From contig ML681963.1 of the NCBI GenBank assembly GCA_007922195.1, positions 59,942,793-60,006,792 of the forward strand: a stretch of DNA of 64,000 bases, read 5' to 3'. The position numbers and the translations under genes were made by a program. This DNA is from Podocnemis expansa. Its lineage: Eukaryota > Chordata > Testudines > Podocnemididae. Of this stretch, positions 24,142 to 35,779 are shown piece by piece. The notes under the pieces are model-generated. The model was not told the origin of the DNA and did not search any database. It worked only from the letters and a program-made list of their open reading frames with translations. Numbering within the stretch: position 1 is the first letter of the stretch; every line of letters begins with the position of its first letter.

Positions 24142-26340
24142 TCAAAGCGTAGCCCTTAAGTCCTTCATACCATGCAGCTTGATATCTGTGGACTCCGTGA
24201 ACAACAGTGGGCCTTCAAACGGGAAGTCTTGGATGGACTGTTGTATTTGGGGAGGCAGGCCCAACCCCTGCAGCCATGCTGCTCGACACATGGCGATAGC
24301 TGACACAACCCCTCTGCTGCCTGTGCCTATGGTGCTCCATGAGTATAGGAGCATTGCATGCACTGCCAGCAAGCCCTCCTCCACAAAGGTGTCATAGTCC
24401 GCTGAGCGGTTGGATGGGATGAGGTCCCGAAACCTATTCATAGAGCTCCAGAGGTAGGGCCTGTTGGTTAGTTATGCATAGTTGTAATGCCATGGTGGAA
24501 CAAATTTTCCTTCCAAACAAGTCCAGTCTTTTGGCATCTTTATTTTTGTAGTTGCCATGGGCTGACCTTGCTTTTCCCACTGGTTAATCACATGCATGAC
24601 CAGCAAGCTCAGGGTACAGTGTTTGAATAAAAAGCTGAATTTGTCAGTGGGGACGTAGTACTTTCTTTCCATCCCTTTCAACACCATGGGGACTGAGGAT
24701 GGCATCTGCCACCTGGCATGGGCAATCTTCAGTATGGTGTTGTGCATGGGTACTTCTGCCCTGGCTGGTGGGGTGCCCTTTCCCATGTCAAAGAGTAGGT
24801 TGAAGTCCTCTCTGACTACTTTGATGGGTAGGTCACGGTTTGCAGCCATGCACTTCAAGAGTTCCTGATGCACCCTTCGGTCCTCCCTTAGTGATAGGGA
24901 CTTTTGGTAAGCCACTTCATCAGGCAAAAATGAGGACATCACCTGGGCGCTGCTACTTCCCCGACCTAATGGATCTTCCCCTCCGATTCGTCATCAGACG
25001 CTTCTGCGTCCCGACCACCCTGTGCCGTGGTCGGGCATGATGACTCAGGTGATGTGTGGCCCATTTGGGGGGGGTCTCTGGAGCGCCAGTCAGCCCACTG
25101 CACAGACCAATCTTTAAAGGTCTGCAGTGCCACTACCTGTGCAGGGGATGATCATCTTCTCCATGTGAAGGAGCCGTCCATCTCCCTGTGCTGACTGCTG
25201 TGTGGGGAATGTCTCCTCTTGCACTAATGTGCCAGGGATGCCTTATGTGGGGATCATCTCAGCAGTGCAGGCGAGGTCGATGCCTATGCCTGGGAGTCTC
25301 TGAACCTTGGCGGCGATGATGAGCACTTCCTCTTAGGCTTCCCAGCAGGGCGCAGCTCAGCTGGTGCCGTCAGTGCAGGTGACAAAGAATGTTGATGACG
25401 GTGCTGGGTGTTGGAAGTCCCTGATGAGCACGATTGATACCTGGTTTGCTGTGACAACTGGGATAATGCTGGAGAATGCTCCCATGATGACAGCTCAGGG
25501 GAAAAGCGGAGGCAAGCCCTGGTGTCCTCCGACTCCAATCCTGCGCCCACTGGTATGGATGCCCAATGTGGGCAACATCCATGCTGGGCCTCCCAGGGAC
25601 GTTCCCGCGGGAGGAATGGTGATGTGGGCCATGACACTGACACGGAGAGATTGCGCCAGACTTCTCTGGGTAGACCCTGCTGGGACTGGGGTGCCTGGTG
25701 CCCGGTCCTGGAAAGGGCTTTCCTGGAGCAGGTCCCTGCCCAGCGCTGGTGCTTGCTGTGCTGGATGGTCTGGCTCCCCTGTGGTTTGGGCTAAGCCCTC
25801 AAAGTCATGGCCAGTTTGCCCCATGATACTATCAGTTTGGGCAGTTCAGGCATTGGTAACTGCAGCAATGCCCTGGCTGGCTCAAATGCCTCAGCTGTGG
25901 ATGGAGCCAGAGAAGGCTGTGGCACAGAGACTGCGGTCTAGATATCCCCCCATCCCTGTGCCAGGGATCCCGACCTGTGCGGTTTCTCCATTGAAGGATA
26001 AGCTCTTGGTGTAGTTTCGGAGCCCATGCAGGGCTTCCCAGAAGAGGACCGGTGCCAAGGTTGGGCTGGTGCAGACTGCACCCTTTGTGCCAGAGCCGCC
26101 TGTGCTGGCAGTGCAGTGTTTGGCACTGAGGCCAGGCACAGGGCCTCTTCCAGTGCCATGGAATAGAAACAGTTTTCCTGCTCCTTTTGGGTCCTCAGCT
26201 TGAAGGACTGACATCTGTCACACTTATTGGTCCTATGACCCTCGCCTTGGCACTTAAGGCACTTCTAATGGGGATCACTTACTGAGAAGACCTTGCCACA
26301 TGTGGTACAGGGCTTGAATCCAGACCTCTGGTGGTTGGCG
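24142..26340 (-). pseudogene. DIRS gag-like region (copy 2)
   Basis: Near 26330-26200 the minus strand encodes a Cys-rich segment (TTCGKVFSVSDPH followed by KCLKCQGEGHRTNKC), a plausible zinc-binding motif. The gag core at about 24940-24140 includes the blocks VREDFNLLFDMG, YVPTDKFSFLFKH, DYDTFVEEGLLAVHAMLL and AAWLQGLGLPPQ, each found in altered form in copies 3 and 4. The middle part is low-complexity and rich in Pro, Ser and Gly. The assignment as gag rests on position and conservation between copies. Confidence 0.65.
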
Positions 26341-26703
26341 CAGGTTCTCTGGCGCAGCTTGCTTTCACAGTGAAAAAGGGGACAAATACCCTTAATAACG
26401 ACCAGAGTGTTGAAGAAAAGTGACATAGAAGTCGCAAAAGATGGAAAAAAGGACAGGGACTTGCAGGTTTGCAAGAGTGGGAAGTTCCAGGACTGTTGCG
26501 AGGGCAGAAAGAAGGAACTGAAGGGATGGGGGGTAGGGTCAGGGCCACCTATGTACCATGCAGGTGCACAGGTCAGAGTGGGCGTTGGCCTCTGACCCTA
26601 CAGGGACAGGCTAGGGCCAAAAGCTTCCAGGCAACCATGTGCGGTGGCACACACACACACCCCTAATCCAGAATGGATGTGAGCAGTGCTCAAAGAAGAA
26701 CTG

Positions 26704-27700
26704 CCTTTACAGGACAGATAGAAAAATCAAATGGCAATTTTCCAATGTTTTTGCTCAATAAAGGAAAGAGTCGAATAAATATTAATAAAAAAAAAAATAG
26801 GTTATCCAACATACCCAGCTGCAATATCCTACAACTTTGCTGAGCGTAACAATATTTTCCCTTGTGAATGTTGACTCATAGTGGCTAGCTAGTTACATTG
26901 TATGAGGAGGAATATGTGTGAGTGATGCAATGCTGTTTGCAGCATGCAGAGGAATACTCGCAGGTTACTTAGTAATCAGGTCCCAGTAGTGAAAGTTTAT
27001 TGTTCTTTGGGAGTGGACAGCAATTTCAGTTTTTGCAAAACCAGAAAGTGACTGCAGCGAGAATAAAAATGAGTTTATTCACAGCTCCTCCTTCTGAGCA
27101 GGGGCACTGGCCTGCACAGCAGGGAGGGGGAGGGGATGGGAACCTTCAAATTTCAGAATTGCAGTCTAGAAAATGATTTTTCTCCTGTTAGTTAAGCCCA
27201 CAACTAATTTGCATTAAGAGAGGCTGCTTTGAATATTATGCTTGTTACTACTTTAATACAAACAAATGTATATGGACTATTTAAAAAAAAAACAAAAAAC
27301 GGAAAGCATTTAATTCACATAACACTGCGGAAATCCTATGTCCCTTAGCATTAGTGAGATGATACACACCAGCTTGGACTCTCTTAGGACCCGGCCTGAG
27401 CAATGCACAGCGTGATGTTTCCCAGTCCAGCCTTAAACAACAAACATGGCTGATTCAAACAAAACAGAAGTGGAAGAGCCCTTTATGCATTCACATGTTT
27501 GTTGAGATGGTGTCCCTCTGTCACTGGGACCACTGAAAGCAGATCATGAAGGTTGTAAACACAGTTAGTTTTTGCCCCCTCGGACACATGTTTTAGCAGC
27601 TAAAATGTGCGTAAAACCCACCGAAGGACTTGGTGGCAGAAAGCTGTGCAGTTGTCGGGGAGGCTGAATTGAGCGATTCGTAGCTAAACTGCAAACGAGA
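26704..27700. other. Single-copy DNA between DIRS copy 2 and the IRF2BPL promoter
   Basis: I see no gene or recognisable mobile element here, only a short poly-A tract near 26790. The repeat-poor island around IRF2BPL starts at this point. Confidence 0.55.
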
Positions 27701-28283
27701 CATTTGAACTTAGAAAGCCCAGCCAGGAAAAAAAATTATTATTCTGCATGTGCTTCCTGGCTACATTTTCATTTTTGGAGAAGCTGCCATAGGGCGGGCA
27801 GGATGGGGAGGAGGGGTGGAGGCGGGGAAGGAGCGATCTCGTGTTAAAGTTTCCAAACATAGCCCTTGGTATGTCTCTCCCTTTCATTTCCAGCAGCAAC
27901 TCGCATTGCTTCAGCTGTTGTACACACAAGAAGGGAGGAAATGGGCAGAATGCCGAGCATGCGCAAAGGCCACCCCACCGAGTGGGCTCCAGGTCCATAG
28001 CCAGAGGAAGTGGGGGGAGGGGAAGAAGCTGGTCAGGGCTCAAAAGGGGAACTGCAGAAGGGGAGGGGGAAGAGGCGAGAGCATGGCGGTGACGTGAGGG
28101 CTCCACCCAGGTGGCATCTGACTCCGAGCAGGGGTGTGAGGAGGAGGGGGAGTGCAGGGGGAGGAGGGGCAGCGTGAGCTGGGCTCGGAACGCAGAGTAG
28201 CAAACAGTGACACTCAGGATTCCAAATTCAAATTCCGAGGAGCGATTGAGGATGTGAGCGAGGAGCAGGCGGTGCCGCTCGCC

Positions 28284-28301
28284 ATGCTGCTGCCGCAGTG
28301 A
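28284..28301 (+). other. Possible upstream ORF (MLLPQ)
   Basis: An ATG in a fair context (CTCGCCATGC) opens a five-codon frame ending in TGA. It matters only if transcription starts upstream of it. Confidence 0.35.
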
Positions 28302-28656
28302 GGAGTCGCCGCGGCTGCCCTCAGGCTGCTCCTTCATCTGGTGCGCCTAGCACTCTGGAAAGCCAGCGGGGCAGCTGGGAGCGAGCTGCTCTGTGCGCTC
28401 CCTTCCCCGAGCACTGGATCAGCAGGCAGCTGAGTTGCAGCTCGTGCAGCGGCAGTCGCAAGCAGAAGGGGACCCCCTTCCCGTCTTCCACTGTGCAACC
28501 CCTCCTCCGCCGGAGGAGGAGCAGCGGAGTGGAGCAAGCCAGCGCAGGGAAACAGAAGCGGCCAGAAGGCGACCCCCCCTTCACCCTCCAGGGGCACCAG
28601 TGTCAGCAGCAAGTAGAAGGAGCCCCGGCCAGCAGCGACAGTGAGTGAAAAGCTAG

Positions 28657-28695
28657 ATGAGCCCCTGCCCGAAAAGGCAGCGCCGCCAGCTCTGA
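28657..28695 (+). other. Possible upstream ORF of 12 codons in the IRF2BPL 5' UTR
   Basis: The frame reads [12 protein letters not shown] and stops 100 bases before the main start codon. It does not overlap the main frame, so re-initiation at 28796 would be possible. Its ATG context (GCTAGATGA) is weak. Confidence 0.4.
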
Positions 28696-28795
28696 GAGCC
28701 CCCCCTTTGGTGCCAGGAGGGGGTGGAAGCCGCAGCCCACCCGCCCCCCGCCCTTCCGCAGCAGCAGGCAGGCAGCTCCAGCCGCCGGCACCACC

Positions 28796-30991
28796 ATGTC
28801 CGCTGCGCAGGTGTCCTCGTCCCGGAGACAGTCGTGCTACCTGTGCGACCTGCCCCGCATGCCCTGGGCCATGATCTGGGACTTCACCGAGCCCGTGTGC
28901 CGGGGCTGCGTGAACTATGAGGGCGCGGACCGCATTGAGTTTGTCATCGAGACGGCTCGGCAGCTGAAGAGGGCACACGGCTGCTTCCAGGACGGCCGAT
29001 CCCCGGGCCCCCCACCCCCTGTGGGGGTCAAGGCTGTGCCTCTCTCCGCCAAAGAAGCAGCGGCGGCAGCAGCGGCCCAGCAGCAGCAACTAAACCATGT
29101 GGATGTCTCGGCCAAAGCGGCATCTGCCGGCCTCCCTCCGGCCAGCCTGGACCGCTACGGGCTGAGCGCAGTCGCAGCCGAGCAGCGCAGCCGCTTTGAA
29201 TATCCGCCGCCCCCAGGAAGCCTGGGCAGCAGCCACTCCGCCCGCTTGCCCAACGGGCTGGGCGGCCCCAATGGGTTCCCCAAGCCACCCGAGGATGGGC
29301 CCCCGGAGCTGAACCGCCAGAGCCCCAACTCATCCTCTGCCTCCTCCTCCTCCTCCACCTCCCGCCGCGGGGCGCACGGGGGGCTGGTGCCCGGCCTGCC
29401 CCCCGGTGCCAGCAGCGCCCAGATGAGCGTGCCCCCCAACCTGCTGCCCCAGACCTTGCTCAACGGCCCCACGGCGTCCGGCGTGGCGCTGCCTCCGCCG
29501 CACGGGGGGCTGAGTGCCCGCGGTGGGGGCCCACCGGCTTCCTCCACCTCAGCGCAAGGGGGCAGCGCAGCGGCCTCTGACAAGCGGCCCGGCTCGGTGT
29601 CCAGCAGCGACCAGGAGCGGGAGCTGAAGGAGAAGCAGCGCAATGCCGAGGCGCTGGCTGAGCTGAGCGAGAGCCTGCGCAACCGGGCGGAGGAGTGGGC
29701 CAGCAAGCCCAAGATGGTGCGGGACACACTGCTCACGCTGGCCGGCTGCACCCCCTACGAGGTGCGCTTCAAGAAGGACCATGCACTGCTCGGCCGCGTC
29801 TTTGCCTTCGACGCCGTCTCCAAGCCGGGGCTGGACTACGAGCTGAAGCTCTTCATCGAGTACCCCAGTGGCTCCGGCACCGTCTTCTCCAGCGCCTCAG
29901 GCGTGGCCAAGCAGATGTACCAGGACTGCATGAAGGACTTTGGCCGCGGCCTCTCCTCCGGCTTCAAGTACCTGGAGTACGAGAAGAAACATGGCTCTGG
30001 TGACTGGCGCCTGCTGGGCGACCTGCTGCCTGAGTCTGTGCGCTTCTTCAAGGAGATGGTGGGCGCTGACATGCTGCCCCAGCCCTACCTGGATGCCAGC
30101 TGCCCCATGCTGCCCACCGCCCTGGTCAGCCTGCCCCGGGGGGGCAGCGGTGGGGCGGCGGGGGCCACCGCTGCCTCCTCCCGTGGCCCGGCGGGAGGCA
30201 GCGGTGGGGGTGGGCTGCGCAAGAGGAAGGCGTCGCCGGAGCCCTCGGAGGCGGCCGAGGCGGGCCTGAAGCTGAGCGAGGAGCAGCAGCGGCAGCAGTG
30301 GATGGCCAGCCAGAGCGAAGCGCTCAAGCTCACCATGGCGGCGGGCGGCTTCGGGGCCGTGCATGGGGGAGGCCCCCCGCCGCCGCCGCCCCCGCCGCCT
30401 CCGCCGCCACTGGGGCCGCACCCCAACCGGACCACCCCGCCCGAGTCGGCCCCACAGAACGGCCAGTCCCCCATGGCCGCGCTCATGTCAGTGGCCGACA
30501 CGCTGGGCAATGCCCACTCGCCCAAGGACGGCAGCTCGGTTCACTCCACCACTGCCAGCCGCAGGAACAGCAGCAGCCCCGTCTCCCCCGCCTCCGTGCC
30601 GGGCCAGCGGCGCCTGGCCTCCCGCAACGGGGACGTGAACCTGCAGGTGGCCCCGCCTCCCCCTAACCCCCACCCTGGCATGGACCAAGTGCACCCCCAA
30701 AACATTCCGGATTCCCCCATGGCCAACAGCGGGCCCCTCTGCTGCACCATCTGCCACGAACGCTTGGAGGACACCCACTTTGTCCAGTGTCCCTCTGTGC
30801 CCAGCCACAAGTTCTGCTTCCCTTGCTCCAGGGAGAGCATCAAGGCCCAAGGGGCCACCGGCGAGGTCTATTGCCCCAGCGGAGAGAAATGCCCCCTAGT
30901 CGGTTCCAATGTGCCTTGGGCATTTATGCAGGGCGAGATTGCAACCATTTTAGCGGGGGACGTTAAAGTGAAAAAGGAGAGAGACCCTTAA
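28796..30991 (+). CDS. IRF2BPL: Interferon regulatory factor 2-binding protein-like
   Basis: A single uninterrupted exon encodes 731 residues; the known gene is also intronless. The start sits in a strong Kozak context (CACCACCATGTCC). Residues 12-60 form the IRF2BP-type zinc finger with Cys14, Cys17, Cys35 and Cys38. A short Ala7-Gln4 run lies at 88-98. Residues 262-445 are a conserved middle block. LRKRK near 474-478 is a likely nuclear localisation signal. A run of 12 Pro occurs near 526-537. The C-terminal RING-type finger spans about 646-715 with Cys650, Cys653, Cys665, His671, Cys674, Cys677, Cys693 and Cys699. In mammals the protein is a nuclear transcriptional regulator, also proposed as a RING E3 ligase, with roles in neuronal maintenance and the hypothalamic control of puberty. 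The C-terminal sequence separates it from IRF2BP1 and IRF2BP2. The human protein is 796 residues in my recollection; most of the difference lies in polyGln, polyAla and linker tracts. Confidence 0.97.
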   Translation: MSAAQVSSSRRQSCYLCDLPRMPWAMIWDFTEPVCRGCVNYEGADRIEFVIETARQLKRAHGCFQDGRSPGPPPPVGVKAVPLSAKEAAAAAAAQQQQLNHVDVSAKAASAGLPPASLDRYGLSAVAAEQRSRFEYPPPPGSLGSSHSARLPNGLGGPNGFPKPPEDGPPELNRQSPNSSSASSSSSTSRRGAHGGLVPGLPPGASSAQMSVPPNLLPQTLLNGPTASGVALPPPHGGLSARGGGPPASSTSAQGGSAAASDKRPGSVSSSDQERELKEKQRNAEALAELSESLRNRAEEWASKPKMVRDTLLTLAGCTPYEVRFKKDHALLGRVFAFDAVSKPGLDYELKLFIEYPSGSGTVFSSASGVAKQMYQDCMKDFGRGLSSGFKYLEYEKKHGSGDWRLLGDLLPESVRFFKEMVGADMLPQPYLDASCPMLPTALVSLPRGGSGGAAGATAASSRGPAGGSGGGGLRKRKASPEPSEAAEAGLKLSEEQQRQQWMASQSEALKLTMAAGGFGAVHGGGPPPPPPPPPPPPLGPHPNRTTPPESAPQNGQSPMAALMSVADTLGNAHSPKDGSSVHSTTASRRNSSSPVSPASVPGQRRLASRNGDVNLQVAPPPPNPHPGMDQVHPQNIPDSPMANSGPLCCTICHERLEDTHFVQCPSVPSHKFCFPCSRESIKAQGATGEVYCPSGEKCPLVGSNVPWAFMQGEIATILAGDVKVKKERDP

Positions 30992-31790
30992 ACAGCAAAC
31001 TCCTTGAGCCTCCTGAAGAGGTAGAGTTGTGAATATAACAGACTGCAAAAGTTAGTCTTATGTATAGACATTATTTTCGTCGTATGTTTCTATATTTTGA
31101 AACAAAGGTATGTACTCTTCTTCATTTGAAGGATAGAGCTGGTTTTTGTTAAACAGAATATACTATTGTTTGGTTACCGCATATACTTGTTCTCATTTCT
31201 TTGGCAGTGTGTCCGCTAGGTACAAAGTTAATAAGCCCTTAGCAATTACCTGCTGCTGGTGTGTATTTTTGTAAATGTATGCACTTCTTGAAAGAAGAAA
31301 AAACAAAACAAAAAAGATACAAAAAAAGGGGATTTTTTTTTTGCTTTTTTGGGTTTTTTTTGTTTTTTTTCTTTTTTCTTTTTTTGCCAAGGCCAGTGTC
31401 GATGCCTAAAAAAAAAAATTGCTACAAAAATGGTGACAGCTTATGTTTTTACAAGCCCTGAGTGTTAGTCTTTCACTTTCTTTCTTTTTTTTGTTGTTGT
31501 TTTTTGTTTGCAAAACGGTGGGAGTGGTTGGGGGGGTGTTTTTTGTTGCAAGTTTGTAAGGCAAATGTTTCAGTTTGTTTCTATTGATCTGAACGTTTTA
31601 AATCTTCATGTGTTTTTTGTTTTTGCTTTATCGATGCACGGATGCTTTTGAAAAGTAGAGCAAAATGCTGTACATGGAAAACATGCTCTGTTTGTCCTTT
31701 ATACATTTCTGTAGTTAACAGAACACTGTAATGTGCCTTGGAGCTTAGTAAATTGTAATAAATTCAATTGATATTAATATTTCCTGAGTA
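30992..31790 (+). other. IRF2BPL 3' UTR
   Basis: AT-rich sequence follows the stop codon, with T-rich runs around 31330-31390 and 31480-31510. It ends at the polyadenylation signal at 31757-31762. The end about 20-30 bases past the signal is inferred. Confidence 0.65.
31757..31762 (+). terminator. AATAAA polyadenylation signal of IRF2BPL
   Basis: A canonical AATAAA lies 766 bases after the stop codon. I saw no better candidate nearer to the coding region. Confidence 0.65.
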
Positions 31791-34700
31791 GCAAGTTTTA
31801 TTTTTCTCAGAGCTTGGGCAACAGATGCTAAACATGTTGCCTTTTAAAAAGTCTTATTAATCCAAAAACTTGCATTTCATTCTGATAAATGTGGCATTGG
31901 TACACACACACTGGCATATATGTATGATGATGATGTTATCAAACCTATCTAGTTCTTGGCTCTGTGCCTGTTTACATTTCACCTTTAATGTTGCAGTAAC
32001 AGTTGCTGACTCAAGCATTTTCTGTTTACTGTTTCTGCATCTCATTTCCCCACTAAACCTTTCCAGCTGCAGATAGTGGGTTTTTTTTTTGTTTTTTTTT
32101 TTTACACAAGATGCAGCCTTTGCATGCACGATTTAATAAGCATTGAAATCTTAGAAAGATTCAACCCTCTTTTATGCAAAAGTCCAGCACTGTGGCTAAT
32201 AACTTTAGTCAATCAAGAAGTGTTTATTGAAGCTTGGCATTGATAATGGACTCTGGTTAATGCACGGCTGTGTAAGTGAGCTCAGCACAAAAAGGACAAC
32301 AGACAGCTAACGGTTTGTGCTGCACTTGAGAATCGCTAACACCTCTACTAACTGGATTTGAATTTTTTTAAATAAACATTCTTAAGTGCAAACTACTTCG
32401 GTAGGCAGCTCTGGATTATGATATCCTCTTCCCCCACCAGTGGAGAACTGTTACTAACTGCATTGCGTTGAAATCTTACTGGCAGTAGGCAAATAGGATC
32501 ATTCTTGTAATTAACTTTTTTTAAGTGACATTGCATTTTCTGCAAGGGGAAGGGGGGGCAGTGGATACCTATTAGGCGCTCAACTGGCAAAGTAAATACA
32601 GAGGCCTCTTACTAGCAAGGAAATGCAAACAAACCTAGTGTGAACTTTGTCCTCTTTTGTGAGGCAAATGTGAGGAAGGGCAGAAAACATTAAACAAAAA
32701 CATCAGCATAAGTCCCTTTGGAGTATCATTAACAGAACAAAGAGGTGTCTAGGACGTTGTGTCATAGATTAGGAGTAACAGTTGCACTGAATGTTGGGGA
32801 CCCTGGCAAAAGCACCATGATGCCAAGAGGCATTTTTAAAAAGTCTAGTTGGTATTTGGCCTTGTATCCGGTTGCTGCTAATAGTAAACTGGTTTTCTAT
32901 TCTTGGTAGAAGTGATACATGAAATGGAAGCCTTAAGACTGTGCGTTTTTTTTTAGTGAATTATGGATCCTTCCTCTCTTTTGTAGCAGCAGTCTCCTGC
33001 CCCTTTCCTATCTTTTATGAGACTTGTCTCTGGGTATTATTATACTCATGTCTTAAGAAAATGGCCTTGTATTTTTCTTAATCTGCTACCAGGTGTTGTA
33101 TTGTTGACTTTGTATCTCATGACTTACTTGTTCTGAGAAAATTAATTTGTACTAAGAATGCACAAGAGAAGGTTCTGAGTTTGTTATTGAATACAAGCTA
33201 CTCATTTTTTAAAAGTATGGCTTTATATTGATAGTATTTTAAGTGTATATTTTTAAATGAGGAGTTCCCATATAGGATTTTATTCCCCAGTCAGAGATAG
33301 AGGGATTAAAATTATGTTTTATTGACTATCCGACCAGCTCTTTACCTACTGGAAATGCATGAAGTTTCTATTTAATGCATAATAAACATAACTTAATATT
33401 AATATGTGGTGTGTAACCACCATTAAAGCAGAAAAACCACTCCTGGCTCTTCAGCATTTAATCATGTGATAGAAACTTGACTATCCTGATTTAAATGAAT
33501 ATATAAGAGCGATCCTTGTAATACTGCTATCAGTCATCAATTATAGAAAGCTGTCTTTTGGTGGATTTAAGTAACTGAATGGAACTATAGCTCAGTACTC
33601 TCTAAAAACTTTTATTTATGAGTTGTTGTTGTTGTTGTTAGGTATTTTTTAAAGTAACAGTTTTCAAGGAGTGCCAGTCTGATTTTTAGCTGACCAGGGA
33701 AAGGTGAGAGACAGGGTCATCTATGGAAAATAAGTTTGAAGTGGATTGTAATACTGCTGTTAATTAAAGTTAACCATAGAGGGCATTTGTCCTATGGTGG
33801 ATGGTTGGGGGGCAGGGGGGGGTTGTAATCATGTGACCTTTTCTTTTACTGTGACCCATTAAGCAGCCAGTCTAGGCACATTAGCCAGCATTTCTTTGAT
33901 CCTTTCCATCACCTTTTCTTTTTCTGAAAATGTTTACAGCAGCTGATAAACAAGATGTAATCTTTTTTTTTTTTCTTTTCAGGGGTGTTCAGTTGAAGAG
34001 ACTCAGTTGATTTATGTAGTTTGTAATGCCATTTCCCCCCTGAGATTTGTCAGTTACTTGAGTTAAAAACTAATCTTTGCTGGAATTTGTACTAATTATA
34101 GTATGTACTCATTTATTTCTCCAGGTGTTCTTTTTTCTTCTCTTTCCTTTTCATTTAAATGAGAGAGCATTTAAACTTTTTGCAAATAGATTAGCAAGAA
34201 AAGATTGTTTTGGCCATTTCCTTAAGCAGCTTTGAATCTTTAGTTGCTAAGAAATGGGGCAGAATATGCCTGGCAGGGATATTTTTTAAAACCTTGGCAT
34301 ATCTTTCCTAGCTAGAGCTTTAGATGTAAAAAAAAACAAACAAAAAAACCTTTAATACACTTGTAGCAAAGGGAAGGGGTTATATATGTTAAAATGGTGT
34401 ACTGTTTGATTGGGAGTTGTGATCCTAGGAACCCTGGGAAGTCTTATTTAAAACAATTTTTTTTTATCTTAGTGCTGATTTTTTTAGCAGTGTTTAGCAC
34501 ACAAATAAGAGCCCAGCTTCACTCAGTATTTTAGCTTCAAACTGGTCATGTCTGCCTTTGTTTTGGAATGAGTCTTTAAACTCTGACTGACTGCCATCAT
34601 ACCTTTGAAAATGTGTCTGTAGTCACTGGGCAGAGATTGTCTTTATTTCTTTAGGTGTCTTGTAAATATGCAGAATTTTTCTTAAACGGAAGGAAAGGGC

Positions 34701-35494
34701 TCTGTCACCTTGGAGGTCTGAGCTTCACAACTGTACTACTATGTAGTGGATAGTTTCCGTGCTTAATTTGTGCCAGGGCTGAGCCCTGATGCTTCTAGGC
34801 TTGTCAGTTCATAACCCCAGCGCCTCAGGGCTTGCTGCATTAGTTATGAATGTAAAAAAATTGCTTGAGCCCTGACACCTTTTTTGTTACAAATGAAAGA
34901 CTGATTGGTTTGTAGCTTTCCTGTCCACTCCTTGCCATTTTCTTTTTACTGGTATGTAGCCATTCTTCATTCATAGAAGGGTGATTTGTGTTGTGCCTTA
35001 GCAAGCCCCTCCCTGTGCCAAAGTGACACATCACGTAGGTTTTCAGTAGAGTATTGAACTGTCAGTGTAATGCAGACTCTTACAAGGCTATTCTGGAAGT
35101 AGAACAGCTTCCCCCTTGGCTTTCAGCCATCAGAACCGATTACAGCATGCATCTTTTATAAAAAACACAGTACATATATCCTCATGTCCATTCTCTGGAG
35201 GAGTACAGGGTGTGATTGATAGCCTCCAAAATAAACAGAAATACATTTTTTGAAAATATGACAAGTGTTGATATAAATTACATAAACACAGTTTTCAAGG
35301 TCTCTGGGCTTTTTATGATGAGATTTCATTCTAATTCAACCAGTGCATTTGGGATCACTAACAAAAGGAACATTTGGAAGGAATGCATCTGTCTGTATTG
35401 TAATATGAAAACAATTGCAGACAAGTTCTTTTCCATTCTTTATAAGAAAAATTGCATGTCTGTAATGAGGATGCTTCATGACTAATCTTATCAG
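31791..35494. other. Intergenic DNA downstream of IRF2BPL
   Basis: There are no domain-bearing frames and only one short MITE (34757-34903). Poly-T tracts lie near 32075 and 33965. A TCATGTGAC motif, an M-box/CLEAR-like E-box, occurs near 33830. Absence of large repeats here contrasts with the flanking regions. Confidence 0.55.
34757..34903. mobile_element. Short hAT-type MITE (GTGCTTAATTTG family)
   Basis: The left end CCGTGCTTAATTTG and right end ACAAATGAAAGACTG are degraded inverted repeats. Inside, GCCAGGGCTGAGCCCTG and GAGCCCTGACACC also oppose each other. Flanks GATAGTTT and ATTGGTTT agree at only 5 of 8 positions, so this is an old insertion. Confidence 0.5.
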
Positions 35495-35771
35495 TAGAGC
35501 CCAGCAAATATGCAGATATCTGTGGATATCTGCATTATAGTCACATCCGCAGATACAACACAGATATCTGCGGACCATTTTTTTGTGAATGCAGATTGGA
35601 TACAGGTCCACGTTTTTATCTTCACAGAGCTAGAGCCCTGCAAATATGCGGATGTCCACGGATATCCATATTACATCCGCATCCACGGATACAAGATGGA
35701 TATCTGCAGACCATTTTTTGTGGATGCAGATCGGATATGGATCCATGTATTTGTATCCATGCAGGGCTCTA
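35495..35771. mobile_element. Dimeric hAT-type MITE
   Basis: A perfect 8-bp duplication CTTATCAG lies at 35487-35494 and 35772-35779. The ends TAGAGCCC and GGGCTCTA are inverted. The interior is a head-to-tail dimer: TAGAGCCCAGCAAATATGC at 35495 and TAGAGCCCTGCAAATATGC at 35631, each followed by palindromes of GGATATCTGC type. The two units are about 136 and 141 bp. Confidence 0.9.
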
Positions 35772-35779
35772 CTTATCAG

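Larger units (their letters stand above)
18409..26703 (-). mobile_element. DIRS-like retroelement copy 2, near full length
   Basis: Read on the minus strand this copy has a left terminal region near 26700, a Cys-rich zinc motif, gag, RT, RNase H, tyrosine recombinase and the inverted right terminal module at 18740-18409. Three hAT-type elements interrupt it (19197-19719, 20882-21756, 22518-23236). Subtracting them leaves about 6.15 kb, the best size estimate for the family in this window. I see no methylase domain, which some DIRS elements carry. All frames carry stops. Confidence 0.85.
27770..28795 (+). promoter_or_regulatory. CpG-rich promoter and 5' UTR region of IRF2BPL
   Basis: GC content and CpG frequency rise from about 27770 and stay high through the coding exon. 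G-rich boxes (GGAGGCGGGGAAGG near 27820, GGAGGAGGGGCAG near 28150) fit SP/KLF sites. I see no TATA box, which suits a CpG-island promoter. The transcription start cannot be placed from sequence alone. The last part must be 5' UTR because it leads directly into the start codon. Confidence 0.6.

Noticed and set aside
27684..28337. Minus-strand frame of 217 codons upstream of IRF2BPL
   Set aside because: It lies in the CpG-rich promoter, is low-complexity in Ser, Pro and Leu, and matches no family I know.
28334..29089. Antisense open frame of 251 codons opposite IRF2BPL
   Set aside because: High-GC sequence opposite a coding exon yields stop-free antisense frames by chance. There is no domain, and the sense strand explains the constraint.
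35500..35770. Possible structured RNA from many palindromes
   Set aside because: The palindromes belong to a dimeric MITE with exact target duplication, which explains the structure.
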